A stretch of DNA of 60,000 nucleotides, from assembly GCF_932526225.1 (NCBI RefSeq), contig NC_064037.1, positions 13,469,703 to 13,529,702 on the forward strand. Direction: 5' to 3'. A model generated the notes under the pieces. That model had not been told where the DNA came from. It was given only the letters and a program-made list of their open reading frames with translations, and did no database searches. Made by a program: the position numbers and the translations under genes. This document shows, in pieces, positions 11,241-24,958 of this stretch. Position 1 is the stretch's first letter. Each line of letters opens with the position of its first letter. This stretch comes from Nematostella vectensis (Eukaryota; Cnidaria; Anthozoa; Actiniaria; Edwardsiidae).

Positions 11241-12068
11241 TAGATAGATATATATATATATATATCTTTTTTATTTATACACGGTAGTTCTATCAAGTTA
11301 CATTGTTTTTCATAAAAGCCGTGTTTGATCTATTCAACTAATAAATAACATCATATATAATATAACAAGGACATTAAAAACTTTCGAAGAAACTGGGAGT
11401 CGGATCTGCTATGTTTGATTTAAACCTTCCAGGGGAGTTGAAATTCTTGCCTTTTCAGGAAGTTTATTCCATTCATAAGCCCCCCGATATCCAAAACGAT
11501 TTTTACTATAATTTGTTCTAGGGAGGGGCAGTTTAAAACATGAAGATGCATCCCTAGTGTTATAGGGTGTGCACTTTCTTATAAATTTGTCAGATAAATA
11601 TTTTGGGGATAAATCATTAGAGACCTTATACATTTCGATTGTTAAAAGTTTTAATATCCGGGTAGACAATTTATCCCATCCCAATTCCTCAAGTAGGGGC
11701 CCGCTGCTAGTTTCATAACTTGGAAATGTGGTTATTCTAGCAGCTCGGTTTTGTAATTTTTGTAATTTTGAGGCTAGATTCGCCCCTAGCCCCTCCCAAA
11801 CCGCACTGCAATAATCGAAGTATGGTTGTACAAATGCTTGGTAAATGATTTTAGGGAGGACGGGGGTGGGGGGGTGGGGGGGTGGGGGGGTGGGGGGGGG
11901 GGCAAATTGTCTAACTCGTTTTAGTGCACCAGTTGCACTTGTCAGTTTTTTAGAGGTTTCGTCGATGTGTTTTGACCATGTCAGGGTTTCATCGATGTGT
12001 ACTCCTAGACATTTCGCGTTTTTTACCCTTTGGACTTCGGTGTTCCCATTTTTCAGCGAAGGGCAAGA
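11241..12068 (-). pseudogene. 5'-truncated non-LTR retrotransposon (reverse transcriptase C-terminus), copy 1
   Basis: Minus-strand translation gives the C-terminal part of a CR1/L2/jockey-like reverse transcriptase: VKNAKCLGVHIDETLTWSKH, KLTSATGALKRVRQF, IIYQAFVQPYFDYCSAVWEG, KLQKLQNRAARI and GYRGAYEWNKLPEKAR. The catalytic YxDD part and the endonuclease are missing, which is ordinary 5' truncation. Its 3' end (left on the + strand) is an (AT)n/gatatc microsatellite, as in CR1/L2 tails. A G-tract (about 11855-11902) interrupts the frame between RQF and the IIYQAF motif. It is embedded in the 34-bp minisatellite and is not functional. Confidence 0.85.
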
Positions 12069-12979
12069 CACATGACGAGCACTGCGCACATCACCTAGTG
12101 GGACATGACGAGCACTGCGCACATCACCTAGTGTGTACATGACGAGCACTGCGCACATCACCTAGTGTGTACATGACGAGCACTGCGCACATCACCTAGT
12201 GTGTACATGACGAGCACTGCGCACATCACCTAGTGGGACATGACGAGCACTGCGCACATCACCTAGTGTGGACATGACTAACACTGCGCACATCACCTAG
12301 TGTGTACATGACGAGCACTGCGCACATCACCTAGTGTGTACATGACGAGCACTGCGCACATCACCTAGTGGGACATGACGAGCATTACGCACATCACCTA
12401 GTGTGTACATGACGAGCACTACGCACATCACCTAGTGTGTACATGACGAGCACTACGCACATCACCTAGTGTCTACATGACGAGCACTGCGCACATCACC
12501 TAGTGTGTACATAAAGAGCACTGCGCACATCACCTAGTGTGGACATGACGAGCACTGCGCACATCACCTAGTGTGTACATGACAAGCACTGCGCACATCA
12601 CCTAGTGGGACATGACAAGCACTGCCCACATCACATAGTGTGGACATGACGAGCACTGCGCACATCACCTAGTGTGTACATGACGAGCACTACGCACATC
12701 ACCTAGTGTGTACATGACGAGCACTGCGCACATCACCTAGTGTGGACATAAAGAGCACTGCGCACATCACCTAGTGTGTACATGACAAGCACTGCCCACA
12801 TCACCTAGTGTGTACATGACAAGCACTGCCCACATCACCTAGTGTGTACATGACAAGCACTGCGCACATCACCTAGTGTGTACATGACAAGCACTGCGCA
12901 CATCACCTAGTGTGTAAATGACGAGCACTGCGCACATCACCTAGTGTGGACATGACGAGCACTGCGCACATCACCTAGT
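12069..12979. repeat. 34-bp minisatellite, central block
   Basis: About 27 tandem units of 32-34 bp, catgacgagcactgcgcaca + tcacctagtgtgta. Variants are gtggga for gtgtgta, aagcactgccc, and ataaagag. It joins the two retroelement copies with identical junctions on each side. Confidence 0.95.
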
Positions 12980-13806
12980 AGATAGTTATATATATATATA
13001 TATATATATATCTTTTTTTTATACACGGTAGTTCTATCAAGTTACATTGTTTTTCATAAAAGCCGTGTTTGATCTATTCAACTAATAAATAACATCATAT
13101 ATAATATAACAAGAACATTAAAAACTTTCGAAGAAACTGGGAGTCAGATCTGCTATGTTTGATTTAAACCTTCCAGGGGAGTTTGAAATTCTTGCCTTTT
13201 TAGGGAGTTTATTCCATACATAAGCCCCCCGATATCCAAAACGATTTTTACTATAATTTGTTCTAGGGAGGGGCAGTTTAAAACATGAAGATGCATCCCT
13301 AGTGTTATAGGGTGTGCACTTTCTTATAAATTTGTCAGATAAATATTTTGGGGATAAATCATTAGAGACCTTATACATTTCGATTGTTAAAAGTTTTAAT
13401 ATCCGGGTAGACAATTTATCCCATCCCAATTCCTCAAGTAGGGGCCCTCTGCTAGTTTCATAACTTGGAAATGTGGTTATTCTAACAGCTCGGTTTTGTA
13501 ATTTTTTGTAATTTTGAGGCTAGATTTGCCCCTAGCCCCTCCCAAACCGCACTGCAATAATCGAAGTATGGTTGTACAAATGCTTGGTAAATTGTTTGTA
13601 GGGAGGACGGGGGGGGGGGGGGGGGAAGTGGGGGGGGGCAAATTGTCTAACTCGTTTTAGTGCACCAGTTGCACTTGTCAGTTTTTTAGAGGTTTCGTCG
13701 ATGTGTTTTGACCATGTCAGGGTTTCATCGATGTGTACTCCTAGACATTTCGCGTTTTTTACCCTTTGGACTTCGGTGTTCCCATTTTTCAGCGAAGGGC
13801 AAGACA
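12980..13806 (-). pseudogene. 5'-truncated non-LTR retrotransposon, copy 2 (duplicate of copy 1)
   Basis: Almost identical to copy 1, with the same truncation point (gcgaagggcaagacac), the same internal G-tract site (about 13608-13638) and the same 3' (AT)n tail, all flanked by minisatellite. Differences are few, such as a G-to-A change near 13144 and an extra T before gaaattcttgcc. The G-tract differs in length and shifts the frame. Shared junctions indicate duplication together with the satellite, not a second insertion. Confidence 0.85.
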
Positions 13807-13927
13807 CATGACGAGCACTGCGTACTTCACCTAGTGTATAACGAGCAGTGAACCTTTCACCTAGTGAACACATGCCAAGCGATGCACACATCATCTACTG
13901 TGAACATGACGAACTATGCGCACATTA
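13807..13927. repeat. 34-bp minisatellite, right remnant
   Basis: A few diverged units (acgagcactgcgtacttcacctag and similar) continue to where the MITE begins. A last piece, acctagtgtgtacatgac, reappears on the far side of the MITE at 14308-14325. Confidence 0.75.
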
Positions 13928-14307
13928 GGGACCTTAAGCAACGACGACGGCAACGTGGACGACGACGGCAAGAAGCAATGCAATTTGATTCAGAATTCAA
14001 TAGCAGCACGTTAAAATGCGTTCTGTCTTATACATTTCAGACGTTTTCCATAAAACCACGAAGTGAAACTTTAAGTTTCATGGTCAGTTGAGAACGCGGA
14101 CGTTAGCACTGTAAACTCCACTAACTATGTTCGCTACTGTAGAAACAATGTCCTTAGTTTATTTTGATTTGTCTCTGACTATAATGGTTATCTGATTCCG
14201 TTGCAATAAAATTATTATTGATCGCCACGCGCGAAAACATCTCTTTCGATCTTGTTGTCCTAGCCGTCGTTGTCGTCCTTGCCTAAGGTGCCTGCTTGCT
14301 TAAGGTC
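13928..14307. mobile_element. MITE inserted in the last minisatellite unit
   Basis: The left end gggaccttaagcaacgacg matches the reverse complement of the right end (cttgcttaaggtc), with a second inner pair gacgacggcaacg / gccgtcgttgtcgtcc. The element is about 380 bp and has no coding capacity. Minisatellite sequence resumes directly after the right end, so it interrupted a unit at gcgcacat/acctagtg. I cannot define a target duplication with certainty. Confidence 0.65.
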
Positions 14308-14327
14308 ACCTAGTGTGTACATGACAA

Positions 14328-14826
14328 ATTTGTTGGAAAATTGATTGAAGCGCTTTCGCGACCGACAAACGAGGACGGCTGCAAATGATACTAACGGGCC
14401 ATATACTATATAAGATAACTTTACCGAAAAAAAATCAGGCAAGCAATCTCCGGTAATGGGGATACCGACGTTTATAACACCTTCTGAAAAGGGTGTATAT
14501 ATTTTAAATAAATCTAAATAAATTTTAAAGACACTACTCGTTTAGGAAGTTCAAGTTAATGATAAATCATTTAAACCATTTTGCTACTCTGTTTTGATAA
14601 ACATATCATCCCGCCATTCATTGGCTGTATTGTGATCTCTAAGGCACCTTGGTGATTTAGGCGTAGAAACCTTCAAACTTGACGAACAACACCAGACTCC
14701 CATTTTTACGCTTGCTTTTAACTTGAACAAGTCAGAATTTTACCATAAACTCCAAATACTGCCAAGACAACGACAGATAACCGAGATAACTAGGTCTTTC
14801 GCACAAAAGGTTTTGCAGGATCAGTG
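14328..14826. other. 5' flank of the PAN/EGF/fibrinogen-like gene
   Basis: No repeat or gene seen. AT-rich, with tatatattttaaataaa near 14495; presumably contains the promoter and 5' UTR of the gene starting at 14827. No firm TATA or initiator assignment. Confidence 0.4.
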
Positions 14827-18078
<3,252 letters not shown>

Positions 18079-18297
18079 TATCAAAGACAAAACGACACCA
18101 AATGTAGAGTTTTAGGGACGTCGAAGCTAGCATTCGGAAAAAAACGCTGATTTTTTTTAGCAAAATAACTATCAATAGTAAAGCAAAAATAGCACTTGTT
18201 TTTTAGATCTGGTAGAAATGCTGGGAATGTGTACAGTTATGTTTGTCTTGCTTCATTATTGATTTATTCATTTATTCGTATTCATTCATCCATTTGT

Positions 18298-18797
18298 TGT
18301 CCGTTTGTTTGTTTGCTTGTTTGTTTGTTTGCTTGTTTGTTTGTTTGTTTGTTTGTTTGTTTATTTGTTTGTTTGTTGGTTTGTTGGTTTGTTGGTTGGA
18401 TGGTTGGTTGGTTGGTTGTTTGCTTATTTGTTTGTTTGTTTGTTTGTTTGTTTGTTTGTTTGTTTGTTTGTTTGTTTGTTTGTTTGTTTGTTTGTTTGTT
18501 TGTTTGTTTGTTTGTTTGTTTGTTTGTTGGTTGGTTGGTTGGTTGGTTGGATGGTTGGATGGTTGGTTGGTTGGATGGTTGGATGGTTGGTTGGTTGGTT
18601 GGTTGGTTGGTTGGTTGGTTGGATGGTTGGTTGGTTGGATGGTTGGTTGGTTGGTTGGTTGGATGGTTGGTTGGTTGGATGGTTGGTTGGTTGGATGGTT
18701 GGTTGGTTAGTTGGTTGTTTAGTTGGTTGTTTGTTTGGTTGGTGGTTGGTTGGTTGGTTGGTTGGTTGGTTGGTTGGTTGGTTGGTTGGTTGGTTGG
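18298..18797. repeat. 500-bp tetranucleotide microsatellite (TTTG)n to (TTGG)n with GGAT steps
   Basis: The left half is mainly TTTG; the right half mainly TTGG interspersed with GGAT. All six frames are open because the period is 4, giving CLFV/GWLV and TNQP shadows that are not genes. It lies between the PAN-type gene and an AATAAA at 18917-18922, so it might be within a long 3' UTR. Confidence 0.97.
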
Positions 18798-19558
18798 TGT
18801 GCTTAAAAAGTGCTCCAAAATCAAAATACTGCTCAAATAGTGCTCATTGGCGAAAAGAAAATTACCGTAAATTTTTTAAACAATTTAGAGATAAGTTTTC
18901 TTTTAATTAAAATTTGAATAAAAGAAAGAATATTGCTTTTATGAAATACATGCATTATAGAATATCTTATATTGTTGTCCATGAACGGGTAAATCACACT
19001 TTAGGGTATAACAACTAACTGTATAATAAATGACTTTGTTCTCTTTTGTGTTTGTTTACCATTGTTATTTGGATACTACTAAAAAACAATGTTCATTTAT
19101 AAACATCACCAATGTCAATAATGTCAAACCTGATAACAGACCTTAATTATAACGATATCCTAACGAGAAATAATACAATAGATGAAATACAGGAAAACAT
19201 GGCAAACAGATCTTGTAGATAAGGAATTCTATTATTGTAATGAACTCCACAAGCTACCCAATATTTGTGGTTACCAAAGCACAGGCTGCCCATTAAAATG
19301 TCGAAATCACCAGTCTTACAGTCTTAGCCTAGTTGAAATAATATTATTTGTAGTCAAGGAAACTAGAAATGTCTATATAAGAAGTTTACTTGTTTACCCC
19401 AATAGTCTCGGGAAAACATCTCGCCCCTCCCTTGTGCTGCTCGTATTTTCTCATTTAAGCCAAGGACCATTTGTTCTCCCTCGTGTTTCCTCTCTAGCAC
19501 ATGATAGCGAGTACTTCCCCTATCTTATTGCTAATACAGCAATAGGAATAATAAACTA
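18798..19558. other. AT-rich intergenic stretch
   Basis: Apart from AATAAA at 18917-18922, nothing supportable. The frame at 19182-19583 shows no family resemblance. Confidence 0.4.
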
Positions 19559-19715
19559 CAGGTGCGTGCCCAGGATTGGCTGAGGGGGGGGGGGGGGTGC
19601 GCAGTCATTGGAATCATATGGAAAAGCATAGTATTTGAAGATTCCTTAATAATAAATGGGGGGGGGGGGGGGTGTGCGCGCACCCTGCGTACCCCCCTGT
19701 GTACGCGCCTGAACT
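19559..19715. repeat. Foldback repeat with two poly-G tracts
   Basis: The ends caggtgcgtgcccagg and gtgtacgcgcctg form imperfect inverted repeats. Internally there are two G runs of 12 or more (about 19585-19597 and 19659-19672). The part gggggtgcgcagtcat recurs at 10857-10872, so this is a dispersed family. Confidence 0.6.
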
Positions 19716-20302
19716 ATTTATTGGCGCTGGTACATCCGTTGACTGTCTCTTTTTCGTTCTGTTTGTCTCTGAGACGGAGCTCCCCCCTCCCGCTGTTTTT
19801 TCTGTTCTATCTTGCCCTTCCCGCCGCTTTGTCGTTGTATGTGATATTATGATATTATTTACTCGACGAACGCGCGTCTTTTAATTGCTATCCACACAAA
19901 GCGGATACAAAACGAGAAAATATAAAGACTAAATCTATCAATTTTTAAATTTTTAGATTTGACATGTCTTTAAAAAAATTCGCGTAACAAGGAAAAGGAA
20001 CAGGGTTTTATACAGGTACACTGTTATACTGTTCAACTTTGTAGAAGACATGGCCTTTTTCACGCTGGTTTGGATTAGCTTGCTCCTGTAACGAAAAAAA
20101 ATTCATTGATAAGCATTACCTCGCAGTATTGTTTTAGGATTTTTAGTAACGCTCAACGGATAAACAAGAGCGAAAATGCCGCCAACTCCAGAATATTTCC
20201 TAAAGCTTTGGGTTATCGTATTATCAATCACCGTTCGACTTCCTGTGTGCGTATCGATGCAGGATGCAGCGAAAGCGGATGTTCATACCTATCATTCTTG
20301 TG
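19716..20302. other. Intergenic between two poly-G foldback repeats
   Basis: Pyrimidine-rich then AT-rich sequence. No gene, exon or repeat that I can support. Confidence 0.4.
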
Positions 20303-20584
20303 CAGGCCCGTACCCATGATATCCCGTACCCAGAGAGGGGGGAGTGAGTTCTCTGATAAAAATCTGACCACCCCCGAAAAAAACAAAAAGGGATTTTTGT
20401 ATGCCTTTGAAGTATCTCCACGGGACGCTTATTGTCGGATTTGGCTACATACCAGAATGATCTAGCTTATGGTTTATAGTTTTGTCTACGAATAGCATGT
20501 CTATTGAGAACCGAAAGTGGACCTTCGGCCGTTGTGGGGGGGGGGGGGGGGGGGGGGGGGTGCACCCGCCTGGGCACGGGCCTG
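20303..20584. mobile_element. MITE with CAGGCCCGTRCCCA ends, just upstream of the collagen gene
   Basis: The left end caggcccgtacccat and the right end ctgggcacgggcctg are 15-bp inverted repeats with two mismatches. It contains an uninterrupted G run of about 26 (20536-20561). It ends 112 bp before the collagen start codon, so it may contribute to the promoter or 5' UTR (inference). Confidence 0.65.
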
Positions 20585-20696
20585 TAGTGTTTTATTGGGC
20601 CGCGTTACTAGCGTGGTATCAAATAACACAGGTCGTACAGCTTATATTAAGGACATTCAAGACACAGATAGGCTGTGCGTAATCAGTTTTGCCAAG

Positions 20697-20869
20697 ATGA
20701 TCAAGTGTTCTATCATATATTTCGTTTTTTGCGCTACCCTTGCTAGCGGTGCTGCTCTAAGTGAGGAAAGCAAGTCTTCTCAGCGACATGTGCGCAGCGC
20801 TCAGCTCAACACCAATGTCATACAGGAGCTGAAGGCGGCTCAGTCCAAACTAAAAGCTCTCGAGGCCAA
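20697..20869 (+). CDS. Short-chain collagen exon 1: signal peptide and coiled coil
   Basis: MIKCSIIYFVFCATLASG is a clear signal peptide. RHVRS may be a dibasic-type processing site. A heptad-like VIQELKAAQSKLKALEA follows and probably nucleates trimers. Donor gccaa/gtaagt, phase 2. Confidence 0.88.
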
Positions 20870-23790
20870 GTAAGTATTTCCATCCAATGGCGGTTTATTG
20901 TTTGACGTTTCAACTCAATTTTTCGAGTCGTTGAAGGCATTAAAATCTTGTTGGTTGTAGGATAATTCTAAAGAAACATCGTCGACGAAACATATGTTAG
21001 AAATGTTGTGTCTATCGTTCTATTGAGTTAAAATGAATTAATTTCCAGCCGACGTTACTCCAGTAAGCGCCCCATAGTTTCGACGCGCTTTTTTGTGCCA
21101 TATTCCTACGTGGCATCACATTTCATTATATAAGGGCTCCCATCACTATTAAGGCCAGTTTACCCTAGCTAGACCTATACCTTCACCTTATGTCTGTCCC
21201 TACATGAAAGCCCGATAAAGAGCTACATCTGATGGGCCAAGAAAAAACGTGGTAGCTACTGTGTATTCTCGTGTGAGTTCGCGCATTAATTTTGACCTTT
21301 GTTCGTCAGCATGCTCACGATTTATGTTTCTTGAAGGTTCAACGCATTGGTAGAAAATCGAGTCCTGATGTTGAAAGGCTAGTAACGTAATCATCTTGAA
21401 TTGTATCGTGATATGATAATGACCCTCTTATAACCAGGCTTTCTCCAAATACAGTAGCGGATCCAGGATTTCCCGAATGTGTGGGGGCAAAGGGCGGCTA
21501 AACTGCAGAATACCCGTCCACTTATTTGCATTTTCCTTAAATTTACTGCCTCGTTCTATAGAAATCGAGGTGTGAAGTCTCATTGTTAACTCTTTGTGGA
21601 CGGGTATTCTGCAGTTGCTCCCAAAGGGCACCAACCCAATACATATGGCAAAGATAATTTGTGAATCCTATCTCTGAGTCAACTTCTGACATATGGAATA
21701 TTGTTCATATTAAGAGATGTTAAATGTCGCCAAGATGACGTATGTCGTGTGTTAACAGATATTATTTGTCGCTAAGACGACGTGAGTCGCGTGTTAACAG
21801 ATGTTAAATGTCGCTAAGATGACGTGTGTATCGCTAGTCATATCAGCAGATATTAAATATTGCTAAGGTAACGTAAGTCATATCAGCCGATGTAATATGC
21901 CGCTAAGGTAACGTTAGTCATATCAGCAGATGTTATATGACGCTAAGGTAACGTTAGTCGTGTGTCAACAGGTCGAGATGGGCGTGACGGTAGGGATGGA
22001 GCGTCAGGACCAAAAGGTAACTCTTACTAAACCGCTTAAAGAAGGCCATCACGCCGCCATTTTGTTCTCCCGCTCAATGGCGAGTCGCACAAAGCATCCA
22101 TTTCCATCGGCTAATTCAAGCGAGTAACCAAGATATTCTAAATCAAATATCGTCAATAACATATCAGACTTCATTCGTGGATTGTTATTTTGAAGTTTCC
22201 TTGCGAATAAACCGCTGTATTTTCAATGAAAAACAATAACAAAGAAGTGTGTGATCGACTTTCTTTAATCTATTTTTTGGCATTTTTTTCAAACTCAATA
22301 TTTTGTCAATCTCGATAATGACTAGGTGACGCAGGCCCTCCTGGGCCACAAGGAGCACAGGGACCCCAAGGGATCAGCGGAGGCGGAGTTCAGTACGTTC
22401 GCTGGGGAAGAACCTTGTGTCCATCATATTCTGAACTCGTCTATAAAGGTATGCGCTAAGATTCCCTTGAAACACATTGGATACGTACTAACATTTTTGC
22501 AACTGTTGGTAAACACATCAGAGAGGACTGGGGCTCGTTTCTCAAAACACCCGAGAATTCTCGGGCCCGAAAACGATTTATTCCTTAAATTTGAAAAGCT
22601 GGCTAATTTCTATAACATTTATGGTATCTAAATGTGTTGAAATATCGTAAAACATCGTATTTTACCACAAACATTCATGTAAAGGATAATTCTCTTTATA
22701 GATTTATAGATCTTGATCTTTCCCGAACTTCTCGGGCCTGAAATTCACCTGGCTAAAATATTAAGAAAGTTCTCGGGACCTCGCAGTCACCCGGGCCGAG
22801 TCAGCAAGAATTGCCCTATTGAGCGAAACCATTTGGAATATGAACCAAGAGGAAGTTCAAACTGTTCTTGAACATGAAAGCGGTTCCCAAAGAGGAAAAC
22901 ATGCGAAATTTTGGGCAAAAATGCAAAATTAAGTTTTCGGGCCCGGGAATTCTCGGGTGTTTCGAGAAACGGGCGCCTGGTCAGGAAACGAAGCAAACTC
23001 CTATTCGTCATTTTTAGGTTGCGCGGGGAATTGTACCTAGTGATAAGCGAACAGCATGCAGAGAAGGGGGGACTTAATTCAACATGGCGTCGAACAATGC
23101 CTATGTTGATGTTGCAACCGAACTAACCAATATATTCCGCGAGCAGAATTACAAAAACCTAACATTTTCTAGCTTTCTTTTAGCATCATATCAACATGTT
23201 TACCACGCCATGTTGAATTCGATACTGTGTCCCAAAATACATGGAATTGTTACATTAATAATGAGGCTGTTGACAAATTAGTATAATCGTGACAAAATTT
23301 TTCGTGGTTAGGTCGCATGGCAGGTGAGCATTACACGCATACAGGAGGTGGGGTAAACTACCTCTGTCTGACAGAAAACCCTGTCTACGGCAAATACAAG
23401 GATGGACTACAGCCAGGGAGCTTACTTTACACTACCGAATATGAGGTGACAAGTTCGAACCCGTTCACGAAAAACGTCCACGGACATGATGCACCCTGCG
23501 CCGTGTGCTATGTCAGTTCCCGCAGCGCCACGTTACTGATACCTGGAACGAACGTGTGTCCCGCAGGATGGTCCCGCGAGTACCACGGGTACCTAATGAC
23601 AGCACACCGAGGCCATGCGCATCCTTATGAGTTCATATGCGTGGATAAGGAACCCGAGACTCTAATAGGTAGTAGTGGTGGTACTGGCGGAGCGCTGCTG
23701 TATCCTGTAAGCGGTGTGTGCGGGCACGGTGTTCCATGTGGGCCGTACGTCGCTGGCCGGGAATTGACATGCGCAGTGTGTACTCGATAG
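20697..23790 (+). CDS. Short-chain collagen (C4-like) with C-terminal non-collagenous domain, 5 exons joined
   Basis: Exons 20697-20869, 21049-21062, 21972-22016, 22326-22448 and 23312-23790 join without a break (phases 2, 1, 1, 1) to about 277 residues. The order is signal peptide, a short coiled coil (VIQELKAAQSKLKALEA), a brief Gly-X-Y triple helix (GRDGRDGRDGASGPKG, then GDAGPPGPQGAQGPQG), and a Cys-rich C-terminal domain starting YVRWGRTLCP. This is the layout of sponge and cnidarian short-chain collagens, small secreted matrix proteins. The C-terminal domain has paired Cys motifs (CAVCYVSS, CGHGVPCGPY, CAVCTR). Splice sites and phases all agree. Confidence 0.88.
21049..21062 (+). CDS. 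Short-chain collagen exon 2: 14-nt microexon
   Basis: Needed because exon 1 ends in phase 2 while the Gly-X-Y exon starts in phase 1. Between ttaatttccag and gtaagc lie exactly 14 nt (ccgacgttactcca), the length class (3n+2) required, encoding Asn-Arg-Arg-Tyr-Ser plus the first base of a Ser codon. Strong splice sites on both sides; no transcript proof. Confidence 0.6.
21501..21616. repeat. Perfect 21-bp inverted repeat in collagen intron 2
   Basis: Arms 21501-21521 (aactgcagaatacccgtcca + c) and 21596-21616 are exact reverse complements around a 74-nt loop. Upstream, agtagcggatccaggattt at about 21453 resembles hAT-type MITE ends. Probably a small non-autonomous element. Confidence 0.8.
21705..21971 (+). 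repeat. Tandem array (40-48 bp units) ending at the collagen splice acceptor
   Basis: About six units with the core gatgttatatgacgctaaggtaacgttagt, abutting the exon. Upstream units carry gtgttaacag, close to the real acceptor gtgtcaacag at 21962-21971, so the acceptor's intronic side is part of the repeat unit. Confidence 0.8.
21972..22016 (+). CDS. Short-chain collagen exon 3: 45-nt Gly-X-Y exon
   Basis: 45 nt, split-Gly at both ends (phase 1 to 1), encoding GRDGRDGRDGASGPK. 45-nt and 54-nt split-Gly exons are usual for collagens. Acceptor gtgtgtcaacag, donor aaaag/gtaact. Confidence 0.88.
22326..22448 (+). CDS. Short-chain collagen exon 4: triple helix end and start of C-terminal domain
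   Basis: GDAGPPGPQGAQGPQGISGG then GVQYVRWGRTLCPSYSELVY, the recognisable junction of short-chain collagen C4-like proteins. Acceptor gactag, donor aaag/gtatgc, phase 1. Confidence 0.88.
22531..22977. mobile_element. MITE in collagen intron 4
   Basis: Terminal inverted repeats of about 43 bp. The left end has ctcgtttctcaaaacacccg then agaattctcgggcccgaaaa; the right end is the reverse complement with few changes. A further cttctcgggcc motif lies inside. About 447 bp, non-coding, no certain target duplication. Confidence 0.75.
23312..23790 (+). CDS. Short-chain collagen exon 5: C-terminal non-collagenous domain
   Basis: GRMAGEHYTHTGGGVNYLCL continues the domain. There are eight Cys in paired motifs and an AGWSREYHGYLMTAHRGHAH stretch typical of the family. 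Stop TAG 23788-23790. Confidence 0.9.
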
Positions 23791-24776
23791 TCGGATGCTG
23801 GCTTCTTCGGTGGAATGAGACGGTTCGATTACTTTGGCTCTGGTAACATAGTTTAGAAGTGGCAGCAGAAGAAAATTGAACTTGTAAGAGCTATCTGCGC
23901 GTATTCGTTTAGACTGCAAACGACAGCGCTTTGCGCATGTCGGCTGGAAAAAATTACAATTACCTAATCTAGCTACACATGTTCTCATAACTCTTTTTAT
24001 TGCTATTGCGCCGACCCAAAATCCAAATAGTGAGACTGCGCTGACGTCCCTATGGCGCACGCGAAAGCAAACCGAATCCCGTGCACAAGGAAAGCATTCT
24101 TTTTTTTTTGCCGCCTCAGCGATGATGCAAACAGTCATTGGAGTCATCAAACAACAATGGTATTATAAGATTATGATTTTAATCATATTTTTGCCTGCAG
24201 ATGTTTATATTAGCTCTTTCTTTCTCGCAGAAAAGTCGAACATTTCGTTTCGTATGGTCTAGCTTTAATGTTAATAGTCCCAATAACGGAACTTCAAACC
24301 CTTCAAGCCTCTTGGTTGTCTTTTATACTTTAAATGCGCAAAATATGCGCGAATATATATATTTATATATAGCTTTTTACATTTTTACAAGAAAAAAAAA
24401 CTAATGTTAGGCTAGCAGTTTACTTCAATATTCTTGCTGTTAAATAACAAAAAAAATATCATTCATTCCCCCAAAATGTGACAATATGGACATTATGGAA
24501 AAGTTTTTCGCTACGTTAACACCCAAAACCAGTTTCTTAACATACTAAGGATTCTTAGAATATATGTTTTGTTACTACATAAGATAGAGGCCCGAGCATA
24601 TTTGCGTCCAAACAAGTTCGAGATACATAAAGATACATAAATTAAAGTGTTTATAGAGTTACTTAATTTGTAGGGTTAATAACAGTTATCCTTGGGTCGC
24701 GACTATCAAGACCGGCCGGAGGAGTTATATATTAACAAAGCATCCACAAGTTATCTCTACATGTTATGTAGACGAG
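23791..24776. other. Convergent intergenic region between collagen (+) and Mondo (-)
   Basis: Holds the 3' ends of both genes. AT-rich, with no coding region or repeat I can support; no firm polyadenylation signal for either gene was identified. Confidence 0.45.
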
Positions 24777-24958
24777 CTACCCAGCTCCGCCACCGAAGAA
24801 GTTCTCCGCAACGGCCCCGCGCCCTGCTGAAGCTCCGCTGTCGGAAAGGTTAGTGGGGTCACTCCCACTGGCTGCTTGGCGGGCCTCTCCTGGTACCAGG
24901 GAGGGGTCCGAGAGGATTGATGTAGTCCGGCTAATGTCTCGTAACGCAGCAAGAACGG
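24777..24958 (-). CDS. Mondo: Mondo last exon
   Basis: AVLAALRDISRTTSILSDPS then LVPGEARQAASGSDPTN and a Gly/Ala-rich end FFGGGAG-TAG. Acceptor tgctccacag, phase 1. The TSILSDP motif closes the conserved domain. Confidence 0.93.

Noticed and set aside
18196-18910. Frames rich in CLFV/GWLV (+) or TNQP/TNKQ (-)
   Set aside because: A period-4 microsatellite stays open in all frames; not coding.
19182-19583. 133-aa plus-strand frame
   Set aside because: No domain, signal peptide or repeat; ends in the poly-G foldback. Not distinguishable from chance.
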